Counted from the stretch's first letter, positions 1-13,738 are shown. The stretch: DNA of 64,000 nucleotides from Pantoea deleyi (GCF_022647325.1 NZ_CP071405.1:868001-932000); one strand, 5' to 3'. Notes: generated by a model from the sequence alone, not told the origin. Translations and numbers: made by a program.

Positions 1-1
1 G

Positions 2-1282
2 ACGCAACAGCGCATCACCGTCACCATCGATGAGCTTGACCCGTTCGGGCAGGGCGTGGCGCGCCACAAGGGCAAAACCCTGTTTGTTACGGGCGCTCTG
101 CCGGGTGAACAGGCGGAGGTCACGCTGACAGAGGATAAACGTCAATTTGCCCGGGCGAAAGTGACACGACTGCTCAGCCGCAGTCCGGCACGTGTGACGC
201 CACCCTGTCCGCACTATGAACGCTGCGGCGGCTGCCAGCAGCAGCATGCGGACGTGGCGCTCCAGCAGCAGAGCAAAGCCCAGGCGCTGAGCCGGATGCT
301 GAGCCAGGCCGCAGACCAGACTGTTCCGGTCGACGAGATCATCGCCGGGGCGCCCTGGGGTTATCGCCGCCGCGCCCGGCTGGGCCTGCAGTGGCACAAC
401 AAGGCGCAGCGGCTGCAGATGGGATTCCGGCAGGCGGCCAGCAACGATCTGGTCGATGTGCAGCACTGCCCTGTTCTGGTGCCCGAACTTGAGGCATTGC
501 TGGTTCCGCTGCACCACTGCCTCAGCGGGCTGCGGGCGGTGCGTCGGCTCGGTCATGTGGATCTGGTGCTGGCCGACAATGGCCCGCTGATGATCCTGCG
601 CCATCTTGATGCGCTCCATGCGGACGATCGTGAAAAACTGGAACAGTTTTCGCATGAGCACCAGCTGATGCTGTTTCTGGACGCGGGCGAGGATGCGCTG
701 ACCGCCCTGCAGACATCGACGCCGTTTTATCATGCGCATCAGCTTAAGCTAACCTTTAGTCCACAGGATTTTATTCAGGTTAACGATGGCGTGAATCAGC
801 AGATGGTGGCGACAGCCATAAGTTGGCTCGATCTGCAGCCCGAAGACCGGGTGCTGGATCTCTTTTGCGGCATGGGAAACTTCACACTTCCTATAGGAAT
901 CTTCGTACAAAATGTCGTAGGTGTGGAGGGGATTGCAGCATTAGTGCGGCAGGCAGCGTATAATGCTGATCTGAATAATCTTAAAAATGTCAGTTTCTTT
1001 CAGCATAATCTGGAAGAAGAGGTGTCGCGCCAGCCGTGGGCGGCACAGGGATTTAACAAGGTATTACTCGATCCGGCACGCGCCGGGGCTGCGGGCGTTA
1101 TGGCGCATGTGGTTAAACTTGCACCAGAGCGCGTGGTCTATGTTTCGTGTAATCCCACCACACTCGCCCGCGACAGCCAGACATTGCTGTCGGCGGGCTA
1201 CCAATTGGAAAGGGTCGCGATGCTGGATATGTTCCCCCATACCCGTCATCTCGAATCCATGGTGCTGTTCAGAAAAACATAA
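2..1282 (+). CDS. rlmD: 23S rRNA (uracil(1939)-C(5))-methyltransferase RlmD, 5' partial
   Basis: SAM-dependent RNA methyltransferase that makes m5U1939 in 23S rRNA. The reading frame is open to the window edge, and the first residues ([20 protein letters not shown]) already belong to the N-terminal TRAM domain, so the true start lies upstream; a GTG at 56 is internal. Visible are the iron-sulfur cysteine cluster [14 protein letters not shown], with a fourth cysteine in QHCPVL, the SAM-binding motif [14 protein letters not shown], and the catalytic-cysteine motif [10 protein letters not shown] near the C terminus. About 426 residues are present against roughly 433 in E. coli, so only a few are missing. 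relA follows after about 30 bases, as in E. coli. Identity is secure. Confidence 0.96.
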   Translation, partial: TQQRITVTIDELDPFGQGVARHKGKTLFVTGALPGEQAEVTLTEDKRQFARAKVTRLLSRSPARVTPPCPHYERCGGCQQQHADVALQQQSKAQALSRMLSQAADQTVPVDEIIAGAPWGYRRRARLGLQWHNKAQRLQMGFRQAASNDLVDVQHCPVLVPELEALLVPLHHCLSGLRAVRRLGHVDLVLADNGPLMILRHLDALHADDREKLEQFSHEHQLMLFLDAGEDALTALQTSTPFYHAHQLKLTFSPQDFIQVNDGVNQQMVATAISWLDLQPEDRVLDLFCGMGNFTLPIGIFVQNVVGVEGIAALVRQAAYNADLNNLKNVSFFQHNLEEEVSRQPWAAQGFNKVLLDPARAGAAGVMAHVVKLAPERVVYVSCNPTTLARDSQTLLSAGYQLERVAMLDMFPHTRHLESMVLFRKT

Positions 1283-1311
1283 GCGATGTATGTCGTTATG
1301 CAGGAGAGGTT

Positions 1312-3543
1312 ATGGTTGCGGTCAGAAGTGCGCATTTAAATACCGAGGGAGATTTCGCCCTCGACCAGTGGATCGCCAGTCTCGGTATTGCCAACCCGCA
1401 ATCATGTCAACGCGTTGCCGAGACCTGGCGCTACTGTGAAGCGCAGACGCAGGACCATCCCGATCAGTCGCTGCTGCTGTGGCGCGGCATCGAGATGGTG
1501 GAAATCCTCTCGATGCTCAGCATGGATATCGAAAGCCTCTGTGCGGCGCTGATCTTCCCGCTGGCTAACGATGAAGTGGTGAGCGAAGAGGAGCTGGAAA
1601 CCGCGGTCGGTAAAGGCATCGTCTCGCTGGTCCACGGCGTGCGCGACATGGACGCCATCCGCCAGCTGAAAGCCATCCATAACGACTCCATGGCATCTGA
1701 ACAGGTGGATAATGTCCGCCGTATGCTGCTGGCGATGGTGGAAGATTTCCGCTGCGTGGTGCTGAAGCTGGCCGAACGCATCATGAACCTGCGCGAAATG
1801 AAAGATGCGCCGGAAGATGAGCGGGTGCTGGCCGCCAAAGAGAGCACCAATATCTATGCGCCCCTGGCCAACCGGCTGGGGATCGGCCAGCTCAAATGGG
1901 AGCTGGAAGATTACTGCTTCCGCTACCTCCATCCCGACGAATACAAGCGCATCGCGAAGCTACTGCATGAGCGGCGGATTGACCGTGAGCAGTACATCGA
2001 CAATTTCGTCAATAATCTGCGTAAAGAGATGGCCAAAGAGGGTGTCCGCGCCGAAGTCTATGGCCGTCCGAAACATATCTACAGCATCTGGCGCAAGATG
2101 CAGAAGAAGTCGCTGGCCTTCGACGAGCTGTTTGACGTGCGGGCGGTGCGCATCGTGGCCGACCGCCTGCAGGACTGTTACGGCGCGCTGGGTACGGTGC
2201 ATACGCTCTATCGCCATCTGCCCAGCGAGTTCGACGATTATGTCGCGAACCCCAAGCCCAACGGCTATCAGTCGATTCACACCGTGGTGTTAGGGCCGCA
2301 GGGCAAAACGGTGGAGATCCAGATCCGTACCCGCCAGATGCACGAAGACGCCGAGCTGGGCGTGGCGGCGCACTGGAAATATAAAGAGGGCCCGACCTCC
2401 AGCAGTGCGCGCGGTGCGGCCGGTCACGAAGAGCGTATCGCCTGGCTGCGTAAGCTCATCAGCTGGCAGGAGGAGATGGCCGACTCCGGCGAGCTGCTGG
2501 AAGAGGTCCGCAGTCAGGTGTTTGATGACCGGGTCTACGTCTTTACCCCGAAAGGTGACGTGGTGGATCTGCCTGCGGGCTCGACCCCGCTCGACTTTGC
2601 CTACCATATTCACAGCGACATCGGTCACCGCTGCATCGGCGCAAAAATCGGTGGCCGCATCGTGCCGTTCACCTATCAGTTGCAGATGGGTGACCAGGTC
2701 GAAGTCATCACGCAGAAGCAGCCGAACCCGAGCCGCGACTGGCTCAACCCGAATCTGGGCTATATCACCACCAGCCGCGGACGGTCGAAGATCCATAACT
2801 GGTTCCGCAAGCAGGATCGCGACAAAAACATTGTCGCCGGCCGCCAGATTCTCGACAACGAGCTGAACCAGCTGGATATCAGCCTGCGCGAAGCGGAAAA
2901 ATTGCTGCTGCCGCGCTACAACGTGACCTCGCTGGAGGAGCTACTGGCGGCGATCGGCGGCGGTGATATTCGCCTCAACCAGATGGTTAACTTCCTGCAG
3001 GCGAAGCTGAACAAGCCGAGCGCCGAAGAGGAAGATCGCGAAGCGCTGCGTCAGCTGACCCAGAAGGCGCATACGCCTTCGGCCCGCAAAGAGAGCGGAC
3101 GTGTCGTGGTAGAGGGCGTGGGCAATCTGATGCACCACATCGCCCGCTGCTGCCAGCCGATACCCGGCGATGACATCGTTGGCTTTATCACTCAGGGCCG
3201 CGGGATCTCGATTCACCGCGCCGACTGTGACCAGCTGGCGGAGCTTATCTCCCATGCGCCGGAACGTATCGTCGATGCGGTGTGGGGCGAAAGCTACTCC
3301 AGCGGCTACTCGCTGGTGGTGCGCGTCACCGCCAACGATCGCAGCGGTTTACTGCGCGATATCACGACGATTCTCGCCAACGAGAAGGTCAATGTTCTGG
3401 GCGTCTCAAGCCGCAGCGACACCCGCAAGCAGCTGGCGACCATCGACATGGATATCGAAATCTACAACCATCAGGTCCTGGGACGGGTGCTGGCGCGCCT
3501 GAATCAGGTCTCTGATATCATCGACGCCCGTCGCCTGCACTGA
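1312..3543 (+). CDS. relA: GTP pyrophosphokinase RelA, (p)ppGpp synthetase I
   Basis: Ribosome-associated stringent-response enzyme that transfers pyrophosphate from ATP to GTP/GDP when uncharged tRNA enters the A site. The 743 residues match the E. coli length (744). Domains in order: a degenerate HD hydrolase region (about 30-190), in which I see no intact HD motif, as usual in RelA; a synthetase domain with FDELFDVRAVRIV and the acidic EFDD motif at 306-309; a TGS domain from about 405; the ARCCQP (C613, C614) and RADC (638-639) region; and a C-terminal ACT domain from about 667. Start ATG follows an AGGAGAGGTT ribosome site. A perfect hairpin lies 64 bases past the stop. No mazEF genes separate relA from mazG here, unlike E. 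coli. Confidence 0.97.
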   Translation: MVAVRSAHLNTEGDFALDQWIASLGIANPQSCQRVAETWRYCEAQTQDHPDQSLLLWRGIEMVEILSMLSMDIESLCAALIFPLANDEVVSEEELETAVGKGIVSLVHGVRDMDAIRQLKAIHNDSMASEQVDNVRRMLLAMVEDFRCVVLKLAERIMNLREMKDAPEDERVLAAKESTNIYAPLANRLGIGQLKWELEDYCFRYLHPDEYKRIAKLLHERRIDREQYIDNFVNNLRKEMAKEGVRAEVYGRPKHIYSIWRKMQKKSLAFDELFDVRAVRIVADRLQDCYGALGTVHTLYRHLPSEFDDYVANPKPNGYQSIHTVVLGPQGKTVEIQIRTRQMHEDAELGVAAHWKYKEGPTSSSARGAAGHEERIAWLRKLISWQEEMADSGELLEEVRSQVFDDRVYVFTPKGDVVDLPAGSTPLDFAYHIHSDIGHRCIGAKIGGRIVPFTYQLQMGDQVEVITQKQPNPSRDWLNPNLGYITTSRGRSKIHNWFRKQDRDKNIVAGRQILDNELNQLDISLREAEKLLLPRYNVTSLEELLAAIGGGDIRLNQMVNFLQAKLNKPSAEEEDREALRQLTQKAHTPSARKESGRVVVEGVGNLMHHIARCCQPIPGDDIVGFITQGRGISIHRADCDQLAELISHAPERIVDAVWGESYSSGYSLVVRVTANDRSGLLRDITTILANEKVNVLGVSSRSDTRKQLATIDMDIEIYNHQVLGRVLARLNQVSDIIDARRLH

Positions 3544-3607
3544 GTGGCAGCCAGCGGAGCAACCGGCCGGACGAGGTTGCGCGGGTGTTCTCTGCACCAC
3601 CTGAACG

Positions 3608-3633
3608 AGCCGGACGCGATTCAGCGTCCGGCT
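3608..3633. other. Perfect 10-bp hairpin between relA and mazG
   Basis: Arms AGCCGGACGC and GCGTCCGGCT around a 6-base loop. It sits where a relA terminator would be expected, but there is no T run on the plus strand, so factor-independent termination is not clear. It may act as an mRNA 3' stabiliser or be a member of a dispersed palindrome family. Confidence 0.5.
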
Positions 3634-3682
3634 GTCGCCTCGCGCTTCGCCCCCTATCTGACACGTTAAGGACCCGCCTGAA

Positions 3683-4471
3683 ATGAACGCTACTGATCGC
3701 CTGCTTGGCATCATGAAAACCCTGCGCGACCCGCAGCAGGGCTGTCCGTGGGATCGCGAACAGACCTTTGCCTCCATCGCCCCCTATACGCTGGAAGAGA
3801 CGTATGAAGTGCTGGATGCCATTCAGCGCGAAGATTTTGAGGATCTGCGCGGTGAGCTGGGCGATCTGCTGTTTCAGGTGGTGTTTTATGCGCAGATGGC
3901 GAGCGAACAGGATCGCTTCAACTTTGAGGATATCTGTCACGCCATCAGCGACAAGCTGGAGCGCCGTCATCCGCACATCTTTAGCGATGCCACGGCTGAA
4001 ACCAGCCATGAGGTGCTGAAAAACTGGGAAGCGATTAAAACCGCTGAACGGGCGGACAAAGCCCAGCACTCGGCGCTGGATGATATCCCGAAAGCGCTGC
4101 CCGCGCTGATGCGCGCCCACAAGATTCAGAAGCGCTGCCACAATGTCGGCTTCGACTGGAGCACGCTGGGGCCGGTGGTGGCGAAGGTGCACGAAGAGAT
4201 CGATGAGGTGATGCACGAGGCGCAGCAGAGCGTAGTGGACAGCGAGAAGCTGGAGGAGGAGATTGGCGACCTGCTGTTTGCGACGGTGAACCTGTCGCGG
4301 CATCTGGGCAGCAAAGCGGAAACCGCGCTGCAGAAAGCCAACGACAAATTCGAGCGCCGGTTCCGTCAGGTTGAGGCGATCATCACGGCGCAGGGGCTGG
4401 CGATGCCGGGCGCGACGCTGGAGCAGATGGAAGCCGCCTGGCAGCAGGTGAAATCAGACGAGAAGCGCTGA
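3683..4471 (+). CDS. mazG: Nucleoside triphosphate pyrophosphohydrolase MazG
   Basis: Hydrolyses (d)NTPs to monophosphate and pyrophosphate; in E. coli it also lowers ppGpp during nutritional stress. The protein has 262 residues (E. coli 263) with two MazG repeats, each showing the EExxE...ExxD metal-binding pattern: the first at EETYEVLD with ELGDLLFQ (about 37-65), the second at EEIDEVMHEA with EEIGDLLFA (about 170-205). Start ATG is preceded by AAGGACC. It lies between relA and pyrG, the normal enterobacterial order. Confidence 0.95.
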   Translation: MNATDRLLGIMKTLRDPQQGCPWDREQTFASIAPYTLEETYEVLDAIQREDFEDLRGELGDLLFQVVFYAQMASEQDRFNFEDICHAISDKLERRHPHIFSDATAETSHEVLKNWEAIKTAERADKAQHSALDDIPKALPALMRAHKIQKRCHNVGFDWSTLGPVVAKVHEEIDEVMHEAQQSVVDSEKLEEEIGDLLFATVNLSRHLGSKAETALQKANDKFERRFRQVEAIITAQGLAMPGATLEQMEAAWQQVKSDEKR

Positions 4472-4617
4472 TTATTCCAGCGCTGTGCATAAAGTCGCCG
4501 TTCTCGCTTACTCGATTCAGCGCAGCAGCAACTTTGTGACGCACGTCAACATTTCGCCGACGGCTATCCGCTATGTTAGCCGTAGCAATGCGTTGGAGGA
4601 TGGCTGTGATTCATCAA

Positions 4618-4646
4618 TTGTGGCTGATAGCGGTTTCCAGTATACT
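4618..4646 (+). promoter_or_regulatory. Probable sigma-70 promoter for pyrG
   Basis: TTGTGG (4618-4623) and TATACT (4641-4646) with an optimal 17-base spacer, about 55 bases upstream of the pyrG start. The rest of the 4472-4700 intergenic stretch shows no credible gene. Confidence 0.65.
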
Positions 4647-4685
4647 GTTTTCCCGTCCTGGTTATTCCACCGTCTTTAAACCTAA

Positions 4686-6338
<1,653 letters not shown>

Positions 6339-6347
6339 GTTTCACAG

Positions 6348-6374
6348 GCAGCGCGCGAACTTTTCGCGCGTTGC
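6348..6374 (+). other. Intercistronic hairpin between pyrG and eno
   Basis: Ten-pair stem (GCAGCGCGCG with CGCGCGTTGC, one G-U pair) and a 7-base loop, just after the pyrG stop. No strong T run follows, so partial termination or RNA processing between pyrG and eno is more likely than full termination. Confidence 0.5.
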
Positions 6375-6393
6375 TTGTCTTAGGATTGACTAA

Positions 6394-7710
<1,317 letters not shown>

Positions 7711-7754
7711 TGACCCCTGCTGATGTCGCTTCACGCGGCATCACAGATGCTGAA

Positions 7755-7779
7755 AGCCCCGCCCCGTGCGGGGCTTTTT
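7755..7779 (+). terminator. Intrinsic terminator of eno
   Basis: AGCCCCG and CGGGGCT arms followed by TTTTTG, 45-69 bases after the eno stop. The following 170 bases up to the queE promoter contain only low-credibility open frames. Confidence 0.85.
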
Positions 7780-7952
7780 GTTGGCGGCGGTTTACCGATG
7801 CGAAGGCGTCGGCCCGGCAGCAAACGGCCAGACCCGGCCTCTTCGCCAGCCCGGCCCGCACAATTCCCTGCGCGAAACGCTTTGCGCCTGTCCGCCGTCT
7901 TAACGCGCCTTTCTCTATTCTCTCCGGCGCAGAGAAAAAGCACGACGCGTGG

Positions 7953-7980
7953 TTGAGCTGCGCGGCAAATCTGCCATAAT
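7953..7980 (+). promoter_or_regulatory. Probable sigma-70 promoter for queE
   Basis: TTGAGC (7953-7958), 16-base spacer, CATAAT (7975-7980), 32 bases before the queE start codon. Confidence 0.5.
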
Positions 7981-8011
7981 CAGCGCCCCGATTTCTCCAG
8001 GTGAGTAAAAA

Positions 8012-8683
8012 ATGTTCTACCCGATTAACGAAATGTTCCAGACGCTGCAGGGCGAAGGCTATTACACCGGCGTACCTGCTATCTTCATTCGCCTGCAGGG
8101 ATGCCCGGTAGGCTGCAGCTGGTGCGATACCAAACATACCTGGGAAAAGCGGGCAGATCGGGAAACTTCGCTGGGCGATATTCTGATTAAAACGGTGGAA
8201 AGCGACGCCTGGGGCGACGCCGACGCGGCGACGCTGCTGCGCGCCATCGCAGAGCAGGGCTGGACGGCCCGGCACGTGGTTATCACCGGCGGTGAACCGG
8301 CGATCTACGACCTGCGTCCGTTGACCGCAGCCCTGGAAGAGCAGGGTTTCCAGTGCCAGATCGAAACCAGCGGCACGCATGAGATCCACTGTTCCGGACA
8401 GACCTGGGTGACCGTCTCGCCCAAGGTCAACATGCGCGGCGGCTACGACGTGCTGGATCAGGCGCTGAGCCGGGCCGATGAGATCAAACATCCGGTCGCC
8501 CGTGAGCGGGATGTGGAAGCGCTGGATCAGCTGCTGGCAGGCGTCAACGATGCCAAAGCGCGTATCATCGCGTTACAGCCGATCAGCCGCAAAGAGGATG
8601 CCACCCGGCTCTGCATTGAAACCTGCATTGCCCGCAACTGGCGTCTGTCGATGCAGACCCACAAATATCTCAATATTGCCTGA
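8012..8683 (+). CDS. queE: 7-carboxy-7-deazaguanine synthase QueE
   Basis: Radical-SAM enzyme converting 6-carboxy-5,6,7,8-tetrahydropterin to 7-carboxy-7-deazaguanine in queuosine biosynthesis. 223 residues, same as E. coli. The cluster-binding cysteines are in GCPVGCSWCDT (C31, C35, C38), the CxxxCxxC pattern. GGEP and NMRGGYDV segments are conserved. It faces queD, which makes its substrate, and a perfect 12-bp palindrome separates the two convergent genes. E. coli QueE also affects cell division under stress; whether that applies here cannot be seen. Confidence 0.96.
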   Translation: MFYPINEMFQTLQGEGYYTGVPAIFIRLQGCPVGCSWCDTKHTWEKRADRETSLGDILIKTVESDAWGDADAATLLRAIAEQGWTARHVVITGGEPAIYDLRPLTAALEEQGFQCQIETSGTHEIHCSGQTWVTVSPKVNMRGGYDVLDQALSRADEIKHPVARERDVEALDQLLAGVNDAKARIIALQPISRKEDATRLCIETCIARNWRLSMQTHKYLNIA

Positions 8684-8741
8684 CCCTGCGGCAGCGCGCC
8701 GGGGAGCTAAACCTAAGGTGAGCGGGAGCGGAGAGGGGACG

Positions 8742-8768
8742 TGTCGGATCGAAAACTTCGATCCGACA
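8742..8768. other. Perfect 12-bp palindrome between convergent queE and queD
   Basis: Arms TGTCGGATCGAA and TTCGATCCGACA with a 3-base loop. It lies exactly between two convergent genes, suggesting a bidirectional terminator, but neither side has a T run. Confidence 0.55.
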
Positions 8769-8771
8769 GGG

Positions 8772-9131
8772 TTAGCCGCGGTAAACGCAGCCTGCAGTGC
8801 AGGTTTCTTTGATCATAACCGCGGTTAACAGCGGCAGCTGCGGCTTCATCTGATCCCAGATCCATCTGGCCAGCACTTCGCTGGTGGGATTTTCCAGGCC
8901 GGGAATCTCATTCAGGTAGTAGTGATCCAGCCGATCATAGACCGGCTTAAACGCCGCTTTTAATTCAGCAAAATCCATTACCCAGCCGGTATGCGCATCC
9001 ACTTCGCCGGTGATCTCCAGACGAACCAGGAACGAGTGACCGTGCAGACGGCCACATTTGTGTCCGGCCGGCACATTCGGTAAATGGTGCGCGGCTTCGA
9101 ACTGGAACTCTTTAAACAGGGTGGTAGACAT
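8772..9131 (-). CDS. queD: 6-carboxy-5,6,7,8-tetrahydropterin synthase QueD
   Basis: Converts 7,8-dihydroneopterin triphosphate to 6-carboxytetrahydropterin, the step before QueE. 119 residues. Zinc ligands are in FEAAHHLP and LHGHSF, the catalytic cysteine in HKCGRLHGH (about C26). Divergent from cysJ, as in E. coli; the start ATG is preceded on its strand by a short purine-rich stretch. Confidence 0.96.
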   Translation of the reverse strand: MSTTLFKEFQFEAAHHLPNVPAGHKCGRLHGHSFLVRLEITGEVDAHTGWVMDFAELKAAFKPVYDRLDHYYLNEIPGLENPTSEVLARWIWDQMKPQLPLLTAVMIKETCTAGCVYRG

Positions 9132-9317
9132 AGTGGTTCTCAGACATTTAAAAACCGCTGGATTCTACCTGATTAGCGCTTTTTTCGCACCCGCATAGCA
9201 CAAAGCGTCTCTTTCCCCACCGCACCGCTCACGGGTGCCCAGCTAATTAACTGATATATCACCGCTTTGATTACCACTTTTAGCGATTAAGCCTATCTGG
9301 AAAACCACTTAGTCATT

Positions 9318-9346
9318 TTGGTTATTTGATATGTCGAAGGTGTATT
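9318..9346 (+). promoter_or_regulatory. Candidate cysJIH promoter
   Basis: TTGGTT (9318-9323), 17-base spacer, TGTATT (9341-9346). The weak match fits an activator-dependent (CysB) promoter, as known for cysJIH, but I cannot assign individual CysB sites here. Its position inside the longest open frame argues against translation starting at 9331. Confidence 0.4.
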
Positions 9347-9429
9347 TAATCGTTAATATACAGCCCGGTAACCTACGTACTCTTCCGCCATTTACGGTCC
9401 GGACTTCTGATACTGGAATTTTTTACGCG

Positions 9430-11235
9430 ATGACGACTCAGGCACCTGGTTCAATGCTTCCGCTCTCCCCGGAACAACTCGCCCGCTTACAGGCGGCGAC
9501 GACAGATTATTCCCCGACTCAACTGGCGTGGCTGTCAGGCTATTTCTGGGGCCGGGTGGAACAGACCCCGGGCAGCGCCGTCGCCACCCCGCCGCCCGCC
9601 GCGGTAGAGGCGCCAGCGATTACGCTGCTTTCCGCCTCGCAGACGGGCAACGCCCGCCGGCTGGCTGAGCAGCTGCGCGATGACCTGCTGGCCGCGAAGC
9701 TGAACGTCAGCCTGGTGAATGCCGGGGATTACAAGTTCAAACAGATTGGCCAGGAGAAGCTGCTGGTCGTCGTGACCTCCACCCAGGGGGAAGGCGAGCC
9801 GCCGGAAGAGGCGGTCGCGCTGCATAAATTCCTGATGTCGAAAAAGGCACCGAAAATGGACGGTGCTGCCTTTGCCGTCTTTGGCCTGGGCGACACCTCC
9901 TACGAATTCTTCAGTCAGGCGGGCAAAGATTTCGACAGCCGCCTGGCCGAGCTGGGCGCCGAGCGTCTGCTGGATCGGGTCGATGCCGATGTCGAGTATG
10001 CGGATCAGGCCACCGCCTGGCGCAGCGCGCTGACGGCGATCCTGAAACAGCGCGTGCCCGTCGAATCGCCAGCTCAGGCGGCGGCGACTGCAGCAGGCAG
10101 CGTCAACGAAGTCACCACCAGCCCCTATAGCAAAGAGGCACCGCTCAGCGCAAGCCTGGCGGTGAACCAGAAGATCACCGGCCGTGACTCCGACAAAGAT
10201 GTGCGCCATATCGAAATCGATCTGGGCGAGTCGGGTCTGCGCTACCAGCCTGGCGATGCGCTGGGCGTCTGGTATGAGAACGATGCGGCGCTGGTCAGCG
10301 AGCTGCTGGCGCTGGTCTGGCTGAAAGGCGATGAGCCGGTCACGGTTAACGGGACCTCGCTGCCGCTGGCAGAGGCGCTGCAGAAACATTTTGAACTGAC
10401 GGTGAACACTGCGCAGATCGTGGCGCAGTACGCTCAGCTGTCGAAAGATGCGGAACTGCTGTCGCTGGTGGAGGATAAGGCGCGCCTGCAGCAGTATGCG
10501 CAGCGCTATCCGATTGTGGACATGGTGCGTCTGGCTCCGGCTGAACTCACGGCCGAGCAGCTGACCACGCTGCTGCGTCCGCTGACGCCGCGACTCTACT
10601 CCATCGCCTCATCCCAGGCGGAAACCGACAGCGAAGTGCACATTACCGTCGGCGCTGTTCGCTTCGACATCGAAGGTCGCCAGCGCGGCGGCGGAGCCTC
10701 GACCTGGCTGGCCGATCGCATCGAAGAAGAGGGCGAAGTCCGCGTCTTCATCGAGCATAACGACAATTTCCGCCTGCCGGCCAATCCGGATGCGCCGGTG
10801 ATCATGATCGGCCCGGGCACCGGCATCGCCCCGTTCCGCGCCTTTATGCAGCAGCGCGACAACGACGGTGCTGGCGGTAAAAACTGGCTATTCTTTGGTA
10901 ATCCGCACTTTACGGAGGATTTCCTCTATCAGGTGGAGTGGCAGAAATATGTGAAGGATGGCCTGCTGACCCACATCGATCTCGCCTGGTCACGCGATCA
11001 GGCCGAAAAGATTTACGTGCAGGATAAGATCCGCGCGAAAGGGGCGGAAGTGTGGCGCTGGATCGAAGAGGGCGCACACCTTTATGTCTGTGGTGATGCG
11101 AATCGTATGGCAAAAGACGTCGAGCAGGCACTGCTGGATGTGGTGGTCGAGCACGGCGGAATGGATCGTGAAGCGGCCGATGAATTTTTAAGTGAGCTGC
11201 GCATTGAGCGCCGTTATCAGCGAGACGTTTACTAA
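9430..11235 (+). CDS. cysJ: Sulfite reductase (NADPH) flavoprotein alpha subunit
   Basis: Carries electrons from NADPH through FAD and FMN to the CysI hemoprotein. I start at ATG 9430 ([20 protein letters not shown]), giving 601 residues against 599 in E. coli; a longer in-frame start at 9331 would add 33 residues unlike the family and overlap the likely promoter. Order: flavodoxin-like FMN domain ([28 protein letters not shown]), connecting region, FAD domain (RLYSIASSQ), and NADP domain ([28 protein letters not shown]), ending ERRYQRDVY. The stop overlaps the cysI start by one base, indicating translational coupling. Confidence 0.96.
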   Translation: MTTQAPGSMLPLSPEQLARLQAATTDYSPTQLAWLSGYFWGRVEQTPGSAVATPPPAAVEAPAITLLSASQTGNARRLAEQLRDDLLAAKLNVSLVNAGDYKFKQIGQEKLLVVVTSTQGEGEPPEEAVALHKFLMSKKAPKMDGAAFAVFGLGDTSYEFFSQAGKDFDSRLAELGAERLLDRVDADVEYADQATAWRSALTAILKQRVPVESPAQAAATAAGSVNEVTTSPYSKEAPLSASLAVNQKITGRDSDKDVRHIEIDLGESGLRYQPGDALGVWYENDAALVSELLALVWLKGDEPVTVNGTSLPLAEALQKHFELTVNTAQIVAQYAQLSKDAELLSLVEDKARLQQYAQRYPIVDMVRLAPAELTAEQLTTLLRPLTPRLYSIASSQAETDSEVHITVGAVRFDIEGRQRGGGASTWLADRIEEEGEVRVFIEHNDNFRLPANPDAPVIMIGPGTGIAPFRAFMQQRDNDGAGGKNWLFFGNPHFTEDFLYQVEWQKYVKDGLLTHIDLAWSRDQAEKIYVQDKIRAKGAEVWRWIEEGAHLYVCGDANRMAKDVEQALLDVVVEHGGMDREAADEFLSELRIERRYQRDVY

Positions 11236-12956
11236 TGAGCGATAAACACCCTGGACCGCTGGTTGTAGAAGGCAAACTGTCAGATGCCGAGCGCCTGAAG
11301 AAGCAGAGCAATTATCTGCGCGGCACCATCAAAGAAGATCTGGAAGAGGGTCTGACCGGCGGCTTTACCGGCGATAACTTCCTGCTGATCCGTTTCCACG
11401 GCATGTACCAGCAGGATGACCGCGATATCCGTGCCGAGCGTGCCGGGCAGAAGCTGGAGCCGCGTCACGCCATGATGCTGCGCTGCCGTCTGCCGGGCGG
11501 CATCATTACGCCGACCCAGTGGCTGGCTATTGACAAATTTGCCACCGATAAAACGATTTATGGCAGCATCCGTCTGACGAACCGCCAGACCTTCCAGTTC
11601 CACGGCATTCTGAAGAAGAACGTGAAGCCGACGCACCAGATGCTGCACGAAGTGGGGCTGGATGCGCTGGCGACCGCCAACGACGTCAACCGTAACGTGC
11701 TCTGTACCTCGAACCCAGTGGAGTCAGAACTGCATCAGGAAGCGTACGAGTGGGCGAAGAAGCTCTCTGAGCACCTGCTGCCGCGCACCCGCGCCTATGC
11801 GGAGATCTGGTGGGATCAGGAAAAAGTCGCGACCACCGATGAGGAGCCGATCCTCGGCGAAACCTATCTGCCGCGTAAATTCAAAACGACCGTAGTGATC
11901 CCGCCGCACAACGATGTGGATCTGCACGCCAACGATCTGAACTTTGTCGCCGTGGCCGAGCAGGGCAGGCTGGTAGGCTTTAACCTGCTGGTCGGTGGCG
12001 GTCTGTCGATCGAGCACGGCAACAAAGCCACTTACGCCCGTACCGCCAGCGAGTTTGGCTATTTCCCGGCAGAGAAGATCCTGGATGTGGCCGCCGCGGT
12101 TGTCACGACGCAGCGCGACTGGGGTAACCGTACCGATCGTAAAAACGCCAAGACCAAGTACACCCTGGAGCGCGTTGGCGTCGACACCTTTAAAGCGGAA
12201 GTCGAGAAGCGCGCAGGCGTCACCTTCGATCCGATCCGTCCGTATGAATTTACCACCCGTGGCGATCGGATCGGCTGGATCAAAGGCATCGACAATAAAT
12301 GGCATCTGACGCTGTTTATCGAAAACGGCCGTCTGCTCGACTATCCGGGCCGTCCGCTGAAAAGCGGGATTGCGGAAATTGCGAAGATCCATCAGGGCGA
12401 TTTCCGCCTGACCGCCAACCAGAACCTGATTGTGGCGGGCGTGCCGGAAAGTGAAAAAGCGAAGATTGAAGCGATTGCCCGTGAACATGGTCTGATGGAG
12501 CAGGTGACACCGCAGCGTGAAAACTCTATGGCCTGCGTCGCTTTCCCGACCTGTCCGCTGGCGATGGCCGAAGCCGAGCGCTTCCTGCCTGCGTTCGTGA
12601 CCAAAGTCGAAGGGATCATGCATGCGCATGGCGTGGGTGATGAGCACATTGTGTTACGCGTCACCGGTTGTCCTAACGGCTGTGGCCGTGCCATGCTGGC
12701 AGAGCTGGGCCTGGTGGGTAAAGCGCCGGGTCGCTACAACCTGCACCTGGGCGGTAACCGCACCGGGACGCGCATCCCCCGTATGTACCGGGAAAACATT
12801 AACGAAAGCGAAATTCTCGCCACCATTGATGAACTGGTGGGACGCTGGGCCACCGAACGCCAGGCCGCCGAAGGCTTTGGTGACTTCACCATCCGCGCGG
12901 GCATTGTTGCGCCGGTGCTGGACCCGGCACGCGATTTCTGGGAGGAAGCAAAATGA
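11235..12956 (+). CDS. cysI: Sulfite reductase (NADPH) hemoprotein beta subunit
   Basis: Six-electron reduction of sulfite to sulfide at a coupled siroheme-[4Fe-4S] centre. 573 residues (E. coli 570). Cluster and siroheme ligation cysteines are in [11 protein letters not shown] and [11 protein letters not shown] (about 435-490). The active-site [12 protein letters not shown] segment is conserved. It overlaps cysJ by one base and cysH by four (ATGA). It depends on the siroheme made by CysG, encoded 2.5 kb downstream. Confidence 0.97.
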   Translation: MSDKHPGPLVVEGKLSDAERLKKQSNYLRGTIKEDLEEGLTGGFTGDNFLLIRFHGMYQQDDRDIRAERAGQKLEPRHAMMLRCRLPGGIITPTQWLAIDKFATDKTIYGSIRLTNRQTFQFHGILKKNVKPTHQMLHEVGLDALATANDVNRNVLCTSNPVESELHQEAYEWAKKLSEHLLPRTRAYAEIWWDQEKVATTDEEPILGETYLPRKFKTTVVIPPHNDVDLHANDLNFVAVAEQGRLVGFNLLVGGGLSIEHGNKATYARTASEFGYFPAEKILDVAAAVVTTQRDWGNRTDRKNAKTKYTLERVGVDTFKAEVEKRAGVTFDPIRPYEFTTRGDRIGWIKGIDNKWHLTLFIENGRLLDYPGRPLKSGIAEIAKIHQGDFRLTANQNLIVAGVPESEKAKIEAIAREHGLMEQVTPQRENSMACVAFPTCPLAMAEAERFLPAFVTKVEGIMHAHGVGDEHIVLRVTGCPNGCGRAMLAELGLVGKAPGRYNLHLGGNRTGTRIPRMYRENINESEILATIDELVGRWATERQAAEGFGDFTIRAGIVAPVLDPARDFWEEAK

Positions 12957-13687
12957 GTCAGCCCGACCTCGCCGCACTGAATGCGATGTCTAAGGTCCAG
13001 CGCGCGATGGCGCTGGCCGCGACCAATGCGCAGCTGGAGAAAGCCTCAGCGGAAGAGCGGGTGAGCTGGGCGCTGGAGAATCTGCCGGGCGCCTACGTGC
13101 TCTCATCCAGCTTCGGGATTCAGGCCGCGGTGTCGCTGCATCTGGTGACGCGTCAGCAGCCCGATATCCCGGTGATCCTGACGGACACCGGTTATCTCTT
13201 CCCGGAAACCTATCGTTTTATTGATGAGCTGGCCGACCAGCTCAATCTCAATCTCAAAGTCTTCCGCGCCATCACCTCACCGGCCTGGCAGGAAGCGCGC
13301 TACGGCAAACTGTGGGAGCAGGGCGTCGAGGGGATTGAGAAATATAACGAGATCAACAAGGTTGAACCGATGAACCGCGCCCTGGAAACGCTGGGTGCGC
13401 AGACCTGGTTTGCCGGGTTGCGCCGCGATCAGTCCGGCAGCCGGGCCAACCTGCCGGTGCTGGGCGTACAGCGTGGCGTCTTCAAGCTGCTGCCGATTAT
13501 CGACTGGGATAACCGTCAGATTCATCAGTATCTGGAGCAGCACAAGCTGAAGTACCACCCGCTGTGGGATGAGGGCTATCTCTCCGTGGGCGATACCCAT
13601 ACCACCCGCAAGTGGGAACCGGGCATGGCAGAAGAGGAGACGCGCTTCTTCGGGCTGAAACGCGAGTGCGGCCTGCACGAAGGCTGA
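12953..13687 (+). CDS. cysH: Phosphoadenosine phosphosulfate reductase
   Basis: Reduces PAPS to sulfite and PAP using thioredoxin. 244 residues, as in E. coli. PP-motif-like [11 protein letters not shown] and the C-terminal catalytic-cysteine motif ECGLHEG are visible; the CC pairs typical of the iron-sulfur APS reductases are absent, so this is the PAPS-type enzyme. Last gene of cysJIH; a perfect 12-bp hairpin follows the stop. Confidence 0.97.
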   Translation: MSQPDLAALNAMSKVQRAMALAATNAQLEKASAEERVSWALENLPGAYVLSSSFGIQAAVSLHLVTRQQPDIPVILTDTGYLFPETYRFIDELADQLNLNLKVFRAITSPAWQEARYGKLWEQGVEGIEKYNEINKVEPMNRALETLGAQTWFAGLRRDQSGSRANLPVLGVQRGVFKLLPIIDWDNRQIHQYLEQHKLKYHPLWDEGYLSVGDTHTTRKWEPGMAEEETRFFGLKRECGLHEG

Positions 13688-13693
13688 TGCTGA

Positions 13694-13720
13694 GCTTCTC
13701 TCCCGCACCGGGAGAGAAGC
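13694..13720. other. Perfect 12-bp hairpin after cysH
   Basis: Arms GCTTCTCTCCCG and CGGGAGAGAAGC, 3-base loop, between convergent cysH and the YCII-domain gene. No T run on either side. It probably serves as a transcript end or processing site for both. Confidence 0.55.
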
Positions 13721-13738
13721 CCTGACCGGCGGCCGCTG

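Noticed and set aside
4485..4679. 64-codon frame between mazG and pyrG
   Set aside because: No ribosome site, no family resemblance, and it overlaps the pyrG promoter.
9331..9429. N-terminal extension of cysJ
   Set aside because: The extra 33 residues are not in the family and overlap the probable promoter; ATG 9430 matches the E. coli start.
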